From Acidimicrobiaceae bacterium (GTDB lineage: Bacteria > Actinomycetota > Acidimicrobiia > Acidimicrobiales > Acidimicrobiaceae), in assembly GCA_013044475.1 (NCBI GenBank), contig JABEUM010000090.1:1-36546 (forward strand): a stretch of 36,546 nucleotides of DNA, read 5' to 3'. Shown piece after piece: positions 24,818 through 31,610 of this stretch (its first letter is position 1; the number at the start of each line of letters is the position of its first letter). Both the position numbers and the translations under genes were made by a program. The notes under the pieces were generated by a model, which saw only the letters and a list, made by a program, of their open reading frames with translations, made no database searches and was not told where the DNA came from.

Positions 24818-25654
24818 CTAGAGCAGCTTCAACTCAGCGATTCTCTCGCCAAGTGAAATGCCCGGAAGAGCCGGCACCAACCAAGATGCTGCGGTCACTT
24901 TAAACGCTCTAGATGAAGGTTGGCTCAAAGACTCACCCTCCATCAGCCTCGTTAGCGCGGACGCTAGGGCGGGAGGATATCTAGTGACTGCCACCCCAGA
25001 GACATCAGCTAAACCGACTCTTGCTGCGGAGTGTGCCGACAAGGCCTTAGGAGCCCCACCCGAAATCAGACCGGTTATCCCATTTACGTAGGCTAAACGC
25101 GCCTCAAACTGACACACACCAGACTTGATCCTTATCAATTCCCTAGCAACCACTGCCTCAAGTTCGACCCGATTGAAAAACCCGACCGCCGCAGAAGTAA
25201 ATATGATCGTTGGCATTCTTCCGTCGTAGAGTGAACCGACATTGGGACGATCCGACTCGATCACGCCAAAACTCACTTGGTCTATTCCGACGGTAACTCC
25301 GAGGCTATCCAACAGGCTCTCAAGTCGCGAAGCAAAATGCGCCTCAGGAGTTAGGAGCTGAAATCGATTTATCGGGAACCTTGCTGAGGATAGGTAAATC
25401 ACTTCGGCTAAAACGATACCTAAGGCCAAACCTATTGGAATGGAGATCACAATTGCTGAACCCACATTAAGGGTTGAAGTAACGAGGTAGCTAGCTAAGT
25501 AGGAAATAATTGAGAGCACGAGCCCTATTGGCCAAAAAGCAGAAAACGCCTCTATTCGACGCTCTGAAGATTCCAAAAGCGGCTGTCCCGCCCATGCGGT
25601 GCCCTTATCTAAGTTTGTCAACACTAGTAGAAGCATAAAAACAAAGGTCCTCAA
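24818..25654 (-). CDS. M48-like membrane protein with a degenerate zinc site (probable pseudo-protease)
   Basis: Encodes 278 residues. About three hydrophobic segments (2-13, 40-57, 66-87) precede a soluble domain with the layout of HtpX/M48 peptidases: IIFTSAAVGFFNRVELEAVVARELIRIKSG, then ...LADVSGVAVTRYPPALASAL, and a terminal ERIAELKLL. In active M48 enzymes the helix reads HExxH; here it is Arg171-Glu172-Leu-Ile-Arg175, so both His ligands are replaced. The downstream Glu ligand expected just before AD is Val213. The His of the C-terminal HPP motif is also missing. It is therefore unlikely to bind zinc. The start TTG overlaps the pimA stop (TTGA); an ATG lies six codons in. It could act as a scaffold or regulator of PIM synthesis (inference). 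Confidence 0.8.
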   Translation of the reverse strand: MRTFVFMLLLVLTNLDKGTAWAGQPLLESSERRIEAFSAFWPIGLVLSIISYLASYLVTSTLNVGSAIVISIPIGLALGIVLAEVIYLSSARFPINRFQLLTPEAHFASRLESLLDSLGVTVGIDQVSFGVIESDRPNVGSLYDGRMPTIIFTSAAVGFFNRVELEAVVARELIRIKSGVCQFEARLAYVNGITGLISGGAPKALSAHSAARVGLADVSGVAVTRYPPALASALTRLMEGESLSQPSSRAFKVTAASWLVPALPGISLGERIAELKLL

Positions 25655-26748
25655 ACAGAGCCATTATGCCCCTCAAGAATTAACTCCTCATACTTATCTA
25701 GGTATTTCTCGGCTAGCTTTGCCATGGAGAATTCCAATGCCCTTGCATGGCCCCTTTCCTGGAGGCCTTGCCTAAGTTCATCGTCATCAATGAGACGCCT
25801 TAGGGCGGAGGCCAACTCGAGCTGATCCCCCGGTCTGACCAAGATCGCCTCTCTATCAGACCTAGCAACGTCTCGATAGCCGGAAATGTCGGTGGCAATC
25901 ACTGCCGCGTCCGCCGCCATAGCCTCGAGTAATACGAGTCCAAAGCTCTCTCCATATAACGACGGGGCGCAAACAACATCAGCCGCTAGCATTCGCGCAA
26001 CGGCCTCTTGATCGGAGATTCTACCGAGCCAGATAAACCTAGCATCTTCCTGTGTGTCTTCGCGCAAAGCCAAAGTTTCACCGCCATCACCAGCTATCCA
26101 GACTTCGAAGTCTCGATCAGTTTTCTTGGCGGCCTCAATCAAGACAGAAAGACCTTTGCGGTGCTCATGTCGACCGATGAATAAAACGACAAAACGCTCC
26201 TTTGGCCAGGGGGCAGCGTCCCTGAATCTAGCGATATCTACACCGTTTCCAACAACTTCGTAGCTACCACCGACAGCCTTGTGCGCTGTTGCGGCGGCGG
26301 CTTCAGATACCGCGTATCTATACGCGAGTCGATTTGTGAGTCCACTCACCAACCTGCCGTAAGTTCGATATGCCCCAGACACTCCACTTCTATGAAAGGT
26401 CCCAACAACAACTCCTCTAGCCATTGCCAAAGAAAGAACTCCAACAAATGGCGCAGCTGGCTCATGGATATGGACTATCTGATAATTTCCTACTTTTAGA
26501 ACCCGAGATATTCTGCGGGCGAGGAAGGCAGAGATCGAAATGGGGGCCATGGAGCCATTAGCTGAGAAATTTACGCTGTGGCCAAGGTTGATAAAATACT
26601 CAGACGAGGTGACAAGGTCGGAGGGGGCGATGACGTCCACCTCAAAGCCGAAGCTACGCATCGTGTGCGCTAACCCGGCCGCCTGACCTTGCACGCCTCC
26701 TGGGACGCTCATCGAATAGGGAGAAATCTGTGCAATTCTCAACTTCAA
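25651..26748 (-). CDS. pimA: Phosphatidylinositol mannosyltransferase PimA-like (GT4)
   Basis: PimA transfers the first mannose from GDP-mannose to phosphatidylinositol at the cytoplasmic face of the membrane. The chosen start gives MKLRIAQISPYSMSVPGGVQ, matching the PimA N-terminus with its GGV loop. FIGRHEHRKGLSVLIEA is the central GT-B motif, and APSLYGESFGLVLLEAMAAD holds the GT4 ExxxxxxxE nucleotide-sugar site. VVGNGVDIARF is also typical. An upstream GTG (26802) would add 18 poorly conserved residues and lacks a ribosome site, as does the TTG at 26748 to some degree. The next gene overlaps its stop by four bases. pgsA and patA precede it in pathway order. Confidence 0.92.
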   Translation of the reverse strand: MKLRIAQISPYSMSVPGGVQGQAAGLAHTMRSFGFEVDVIAPSDLVTSSEYFINLGHSVNFSANGSMAPISISAFLARRISRVLKVGNYQIVHIHEPAAPFVGVLSLAMARGVVVGTFHRSGVSGAYRTYGRLVSGLTNRLAYRYAVSEAAAATAHKAVGGSYEVVGNGVDIARFRDAAPWPKERFVVLFIGRHEHRKGLSVLIEAAKKTDRDFEVWIAGDGGETLALREDTQEDARFIWLGRISDQEAVARMLAADVVCAPSLYGESFGLVLLEAMAADAAVIATDISGYRDVARSDREAILVRPGDQLELASALRRLIDDDELRQGLQERGHARALEFSMAKLAEKYLDKYEELILEGHNGSV

Positions 26749-26883
26749 ATCTCTCGTTTCCGCAATTTGTTGTGATCCTCGACGGTCTCTCAGCCCAATC
26801 ACTTATGCGTAGTTTCTTACTCTCTGCTTAGGACAGCCTCAGCCTAAAGCAGCACAACTCCAACCCAGCAGGTCTAAAACCAA

Positions 26884-27837
26884 TTAGTTTCGCTCAATCG
26901 GAAGTGGCTGTAGAACGTGCCACTGAGTTGGTTTCTCCGCTATGAGTGTCTCGAGTGCCGAAGTCACCAATTGCGTCATGTACGCAACCTTTTCGGCCAC
27001 CGAAGAGCCAACTGAGTCGGCCGGAAAAATTGGATCCAAAAATACCACATGGTGTCCGCCATGAGGGGTCTGGTAAACCGCCGCGGGGAAAATCGGAGAT
27101 TTCGTTCTAAGTGACAAGACCGAAGCTCCACTTGGCATTCGAACCCTCTCGTGAAAGAAGTCCACCACAACTCCTGATCCACTTAGGTCTCGGTCACTCA
27201 CGAGCGCTACCAGCTTGCCATCTTTAACCGCTTGGATCACTCTGGTCGCAACCGGTCCATCGAGTGGAATCGGATCAATGCCCAGCTCTTTGCGATAAGA
27301 ATAGAACCATTCGGCGACAGACTCAGGCTTCAAATTCTCAACCACTGCGGCCAAAGGGTGCTGGTATGCTGCAAACCAACTCCCCCCCCAGTCCCAATTT
27401 CCAAGGTGGCAGGTGGCCAAGATCGCTCCGTGGCCTCCCCGTAGATAACCGACAAGCTCGTCGCAGCCCTCATAGCTGAGATTCTGCAACAGCTTTTCTT
27501 TTCCCGATCGAGTCATTGCTAACGACTCAAGCCAGTAGAGCACATAGGAGGAAAAGACCTCGATGGTCCGCCTGGTAAGAACTCTCCGATCCTCTTTGCC
27601 AAAACTGGCGAGCTGCTGCGCCTCGAAGGCATCCTGCCTTTTCTTTTTGGAAGCTAGATAAGCGACGGGTCCAATAATGGCAGCGACCTTGGGTCTTAGT
27701 CCAACTGGAATCGAGCCAGCTAAGATCGACCCTACTTCATAGGGAAGAACTGCCAGCTTGCCATCTAAGTGAGATATTGCCCTCGAAAGGGGCCTGGAAT
27801 CTCCCAGCGATTTAGATGCCGAGAAATACTTCGACAC
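26884..27837 (-). CDS. patA: Phosphatidylinositol mannoside acyltransferase (PatA-like, LPLAT family)
   Basis: Encodes 317 residues of the HtrB/MsbB-like lysophospholipid acyltransferase family. In actinobacteria the member between pgsA and pimA acylates the mannose of PIM1/PIM2. The acyltransferase motif is HLGNWDWGG (HxxxxD), followed by the partner region LVALVSDRDLSGSGVVVDFF, then FPAAVYQTPHGGHHVVFLDPI. A conserved C-terminal WHVLQPLP is present. The GTG start at 27837 directly abuts the pgsA stop (TAA then GTG), so it is translationally coupled. The product is a peripheral protein of the inner membrane leaflet. Confidence 0.92.
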   Translation of the reverse strand: MSKYFSASKSLGDSRPLSRAISHLDGKLAVLPYEVGSILAGSIPVGLRPKVAAIIGPVAYLASKKKRQDAFEAQQLASFGKEDRRVLTRRTIEVFSSYVLYWLESLAMTRSGKEKLLQNLSYEGCDELVGYLRGGHGAILATCHLGNWDWGGSWFAAYQHPLAAVVENLKPESVAEWFYSYRKELGIDPIPLDGPVATRVIQAVKDGKLVALVSDRDLSGSGVVVDFFHERVRMPSGASVLSLRTKSPIFPAAVYQTPHGGHHVVFLDPIFPADSVGSSVAEKVAYMTQLVTSALETLIAEKPTQWHVLQPLPIERN

Positions 27838-28623
27838 TTATCGTTGACTCTCCCACCAAGACCTCATGCGAGCAGAAGCTCTTAAGCGACTCTGTCGGCT
27901 GTATGCAGAAAACTGACCTGGACTTCTGGTACCTGCTCTTTTGCGGGAGCTAGTTGCGCGCCTTGGTTGTGAACGCCTTTTGAATTGCCCGCGTCGTTGC
28001 TGAAGGTAAAGGTACCTGTTACTAGCCTGCTTGTCTGGCATGGTAGCGGTTCCTTGGCTCCAAATCTTGACAAATCTCTGGACTGTCGTGATCGCGCTTA
28101 GCGCCAGGACAAGCCAAAGCACCCAGACTAGAGCAAAGGAAAAGAGCAGACCGACAGCGACCGCAATGACCCTTTCCGCTCTTTCCATAATCCCACCTTT
28201 GGCGACGAAACCCAGCGATTCCGCCTTTGCCCTTTGGTAGGAGATAAGACTTGCCATTCCATAATCGGCAAAAGCGACAACCGCCACCAAGTCGTTATGG
28301 CGGAGCAGCATCAGAACGCCTATACCGCCAAAAAGCAGAAGGTCGCTCACCCTGTCAGAAAATGAATCAAAAAAGGCACCACGCTTCGAAGTGACGCCCG
28401 ACGCCTTCGCTACTGGTCCATCTAACAGATCCGGTACCCCAGAAGCTATCACACCAAAAAAACCCAACACGGTGTGGCCGGTACCAATAGCGACCGCTGT
28501 AAGTAGGCTTAATATCAGCCCACTCAATGTCAGCAGATCAGCCGTAACCCCAATCGACGACAACGCCAGACCTAACGGGCCGGTACGTTTGTCGACACCT
28601 TCCCTCAAATGACCATCGAACAA
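27838..28623 (-). CDS. pgsA: CDP-alcohol phosphatidyltransferase (phosphatidylinositol phosphate synthase-like)
   Basis: Encodes 261 residues and about six TM helices. It joins CDP-diacylglycerol to an alcohol phosphate, in this context inositol 3-phosphate. The CDP-AP motif runs from Asp65 to Asp90: DLLDGPVAK, eight residues, GAFFDSFSD. Asp65, Asp68, Asp86 and Asp90 are the metal/catalytic aspartates. The usual AR of DGxxAR is AK here. The last ~60 residues are a very basic tail (QQRRGQFKRRSQPRR, SSRKRAGTRS) beyond the normal catalytic fold. I start at TTG 28623, six bases after GAGGAG. A GTG at 28656 abuts GGAGG with no spacing. It heads the pgsA-patA-pimA operon. Confidence 0.93.
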   Translation of the reverse strand: MFDGHLREGVDKRTGPLGLALSSIGVTADLLTLSGLILSLLTAVAIGTGHTVLGFFGVIASGVPDLLDGPVAKASGVTSKRGAFFDSFSDRVSDLLLFGGIGVLMLLRHNDLVAVVAFADYGMASLISYQRAKAESLGFVAKGGIMERAERVIAVAVGLLFSFALVWVLWLVLALSAITTVQRFVKIWSQGTATMPDKQASNRYLYLQQRRGQFKRRSQPRRATSSRKRAGTRSPGQFSAYSRQSRLRASARMRSWWESQR

Positions 28624-28852
28624 TGAGATCTCCTCGTGGTCCAGAAAATTACTCACCCTCCAAGGGCCTACTCTGCTGGAACCGCAAACTCAATGTTAAA
28701 TCTAGCAGGATAAGTGGCAACAGGGGGCAAATAGCTTTTTAGTACCAACCAATGGCCTCATTTTGCCCCGATAGTTGGAAATTGCTCAATTGTCGCGTAA
28801 CTTATCGTTAACCGAGTAACAGATGCCCGGAATTGTCCCTGGGGAGGTCAAT
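28624..28852. promoter_or_regulatory. Divergent promoter region, pgsA operon / EF-G-like gene
   Basis: This ~230-bp region separates two divergent genes and must contain both promoters. On the plus side a strong GGGGAGG ribosome site (28841-28847) decides the EF-G-like start. A/T-rich stretches (GCTTTTTAGTACC on plus; CTAGATTTAACATTGAG on minus) could hold -10 elements, but no convincing -35/-10 pair is claimed. Confidence 0.4.
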
Positions 28853-30880
28853 ATGGCTCAAGTTGGTTCGAGGTCTATTCGCAACGTGGCCTTAGTGGGC
28901 CAGGCGGGTTCGGGTAAGACCCTCCTGGCAGATTCCCTGGCCTTTCTTTTCAAGGCGAGTAAGCGAATAGGGAAGATTGAGGACGGAAACACGCTTTCTG
29001 ACTCTGATCCCGAAGAGATCAAGCACAAGCATTCGATATCCCTCACTCTTTTAGCGCTCACAAGGCCGGACCTCTCTCTCAACGTCTTAGATACACCTGG
29101 GGTTGCAGATTTTATCGGCGAGATCCAAAGCGCTCTGCCTGCCGTCGAGATGTGCATTTTCGTAGTTTCAGCGGCCGAACCGATCGGTCCTGACGCCGAT
29201 CGGATCTGGGAACTTTTGGATCGGGCGTCTATTCCAAGACTAATATTCGTCAACAAAGCCGACCGGGAAAGAGCGGACTACTTCGCCACGGTAGATGCGC
29301 TAAAAGAACACTTCGGTCCCGGTGTTGCACCTTTGGAACTGCCTTTAGGAATCGAATCCTCCTTCGAAGGCGTGGTGGACCTCCTTTCAGATAGGGGCCT
29401 GGTCTACAAAGACTCTCCGCTCGCTCAAGAGGTAGCCGTTCCCCAGGAAATAGCGGACTTGGAACACTCTGTTCATGACCAGCTGGTTGAGGGAATTGTC
29501 GTCGCAGACGATGAACTCATGGAGCGGTACCTCGGTGGCGAAACACTCAGCTTTCAAGAGTTAGAGAAAGCCATGGCTCAAGGGGTGAAGGATGCGACCG
29601 TCTTTCCCGTAATCGTTGGCTCAGCAGTGAAAGAGATAGGAATCGACCGTCTCGTAGACTTTATCACTGAAATTGGACCCGCCCCAGAACAATCCGAGGA
29701 GACCAAGGAAGAGCCTGAGATTCAGATCTTCAAGACCTTCGCCGACCCTTTCATGGGAAAACTCTCCCTAGCCAAGGTGAAGTCGGGAGTATTACGGCCA
29801 TCTTCGACGCTTACAAACGTCCGCACACAAACCGATGAAAGAATAGGGCAACTCTTTACACTCGTAGGCAAAGAGCATCTTGCGCTCGAGCATGCCCAGC
29901 GCGGTGACATAGTAGCGCTATCCAAACTTTCAGGTGCTAAAACATCCGACGTGCTGTCAAAGAATAAGACCTCTCAAGTTTTGGGTATACAATTTGAGCC
30001 CTCCCTCCTCGTAGTCGCAGTTACTCCTGTAAATTCAAAAGATGACGAAAAGCTCTTCTCGGCCCTTTTAAAACTCGCGGAGGAGGATCCAACCCTCAGC
30101 GTTAGCAGGGACCCTAGGAGTCATAAGGCTCTTTTCGCTGGCCAGGGAGAGGCACACATTTCCATAGCATTAGAGAGGGCTGCTCGAAAGTTTGGTGTGG
30201 AAGCCACCTATGCCGAGCCAGAAATCCCATACCTGGAATCGATCTCGGCTGAGGCAGCCGCAGAAGGCAAGTACAAGAAGCAGACTGGGGGCCATGGGCA
30301 ATACGGAGTAGCCAACATTAGGCTGCGGCCGCTAGCAAGAGGTGAAGGTTTTAGCTTCCTGGACGAAATAGTTGGTGGAGCGATACCGAGAAACTTCATT
30401 CCAGCAGTAGAAAAGGGTATCCAAGAGGCAATGGCTCACGGAGGCAACTTTGGATTTCCGGTAGTGGACGTCGCAGTGCACCTTGTTGATGGCAAATACC
30501 ACCCCGTTGATTCGTCCGAAATGAGCTTCAAGATGGCGGGCTCACTCGCATTTCACGAGGCGTTCTCTCAATCCTCACCGGTGGTCTTGGAGCCCATCGA
30601 CGAGCTGACCGTTATCGCACCCTCAAAATTCCAAGGCGACATCCTTGGCGACTTGAATTCAAAGAGGGCAAAAGTGTCAAAAACCGATCTAGACCCCGAG
30701 ACTAAGCGTGCGACTTTAAGCGCCCTAGTCCCAAGGTCCGAAATGAAGCGTTATGCAACCGATCTACGTGCAATCACCTCAGGACAAGGCCGATTCACTC
30801 TACACGAGTCCCATTACGAGATTGCGCCTCCAACGGTCGTTTCAAAACTACAACAAAGGAAGGATAAACCGAACGGCTGA
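28853..30880 (+). CDS. Elongation factor G-like GTP-binding protein (EF-G paralogue)
   Basis: Encodes 675 residues with all five EF-G domains: G domain (1-~270), domain II, III, IV (TGGHGQYGVANI, GGAIPRNFIPAVEKG) and V. The P-loop is GQAGSGKT (16-23) rather than GHxDxGKT. Switch I has KHSIS in place of RGITI. G3 is DTPGV (80-84), so the catalytic His of DTPGH is Val; G4 is NKAD. These changes resemble the second EF-G of mycobacteria, reported to lack ribosome-stimulated GTPase activity. It is therefore probably not the main translocase but a specialised factor. I chose ATG 28853, five bases after GGGGAGG; an ATG ten codons earlier lacks such a site. It is the only plus-strand gene between pgsA and HIT. 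Confidence 0.93.
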   Translation: MAQVGSRSIRNVALVGQAGSGKTLLADSLAFLFKASKRIGKIEDGNTLSDSDPEEIKHKHSISLTLLALTRPDLSLNVLDTPGVADFIGEIQSALPAVEMCIFVVSAAEPIGPDADRIWELLDRASIPRLIFVNKADRERADYFATVDALKEHFGPGVAPLELPLGIESSFEGVVDLLSDRGLVYKDSPLAQEVAVPQEIADLEHSVHDQLVEGIVVADDELMERYLGGETLSFQELEKAMAQGVKDATVFPVIVGSAVKEIGIDRLVDFITEIGPAPEQSEETKEEPEIQIFKTFADPFMGKLSLAKVKSGVLRPSSTLTNVRTQTDERIGQLFTLVGKEHLALEHAQRGDIVALSKLSGAKTSDVLSKNKTSQVLGIQFEPSLLVVAVTPVNSKDDEKLFSALLKLAEEDPTLSVSRDPRSHKALFAGQGEAHISIALERAARKFGVEATYAEPEIPYLESISAEAAAEGKYKKQTGGHGQYGVANIRLRPLARGEGFSFLDEIVGGAIPRNFIPAVEKGIQEAMAHGGNFGFPVVDVAVHLVDGKYHPVDSSEMSFKMAGSLAFHEAFSQSSPVVLEPIDELTVIAPSKFQGDILGDLNSKRAKVSKTDLDPETKRATLSALVPRSEMKRYATDLRAITSGQGRFTLHESHYEIAPPTVVSKLQQRKDKPNG

Positions 30881-31095
30881 GGATAGGCGCCTATCGCCAG
30901 CAGTCGCTTTCAGTTCCCTGGTGCCACATTCTCCATGCTCGGATCGGTCAGCACCAGGGACTGGAAAAGTTCTCTCGGGCCTCGAGAGCAGCGGATCGTT
31001 CCTCTTGAACAAGCGAGCTTTGAATCCTCGTAGTCACATCCGATAGATCGTCGTCGAAATCAGCGTGATCCCGAGGGCTCAATAGGCGCCTGCGA
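30881..31095. repeat. Convergent intergenic region with several inverted repeats
   Basis: Lies between the ends of the EF-G-like gene (plus) and the HIT gene (minus). GATAGGCGCCTATC at 30882-30895 is a perfect 14-bp palindrome just after the stop, and its core ATAGGCGCCT recurs at 31082-31091 near the other gene's stop. CAGTTCCCTGGTGC (30911-30924) pairs with GCACCAGGGACTG (30951-30963) across a 26-nt loop. CTCTCG-GGCCT-CGAGAG lies at 30972-30988. None has a clean U tract. They probably act together in transcription termination from both sides. Confidence 0.5.
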
Positions 31096-31608
31096 CTACG
31101 TCCAGACTTTGCGAATCTTACCCAAAGTGTCGCTTAGGGCCTCTGGAATTACTCGCACATCAGCGGTTGCCGTCATGAAATTAGCATCTCCAATGTACCT
31201 AGGAACAACGTGAAGGTGTACGTGGTCAACTATCGCCGCTCCGCTAGGCCGACCCAAGTTCATGCCAATGTTGAAGCCCGCCGCCCCATGGCTCACTCTC
31301 AATGCCTTCACCGCTCGGTTGGCAAGTTCAAGCAGCTCGAAACGAGACTCGGCACTTAGCAGATCTATCTCCGAAGTATGGGTTTTGGGAACAATCATCA
31401 AATGGCCGGACGTATATGGGTATAAATTGAGTGCCACTACCGCCGATTCACCTCGATATACCACGAGGAGCTCATCGTCCCTGCATTGGATATCACCCTC
31501 CGCTGCAACTGCGGCTATTTCACAGAGAACACACTCGGGCTCGAGCTTCCCCCTCGAAAGCTCTCCAGATAGATAGGCTCCTCTCCAACCTGCCCAAATT
31601 CTCTCCAA
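31096..31608 (-). CDS. HIT-domain protein (Ap4A phosphorylase/hydrolase-like)
   Basis: Encodes 170 residues of the histidine triad superfamily, which cleaves nucleoside phosphoanhydrides such as Ap4A. The triad HVHLHVVPR (HxHxHxx) is intact, preceded by GFNIGMNLGRPSGAAI. The N-terminus has a typical W-x2-W start (IWAGWRGAYL) and a CVLC metal-type pair. The orthologous position next to thrS and pgsA1 in M. tuberculosis is Rv2613c, described as an Ap4A phosphorylase, so that activity is plausible. The TTG start is two bases after the thrS stop; the ribosome site is weak, suggesting coupling to thrS. Confidence 0.93.
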   Translation of the reverse strand: MERIWAGWRGAYLSGELSRGKLEPECVLCEIAAVAAEGDIQCRDDELLVVYRGESAVVALNLYPYTSGHLMIVPKTHTSEIDLLSAESRFELLELANRAVKALRVSHGAAGFNIGMNLGRPSGAAIVDHVHLHVVPRYIGDANFMTATADVRVIPEALSDTLGKIRKVWT

Positions 31609-31610
31609 AC

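Noticed and set aside
24818-25654. Active M48 zinc metalloprotease
   Set aside because: The histidines of HExxH are both Arg and the third ligand is missing, so an active peptidase is not supported.
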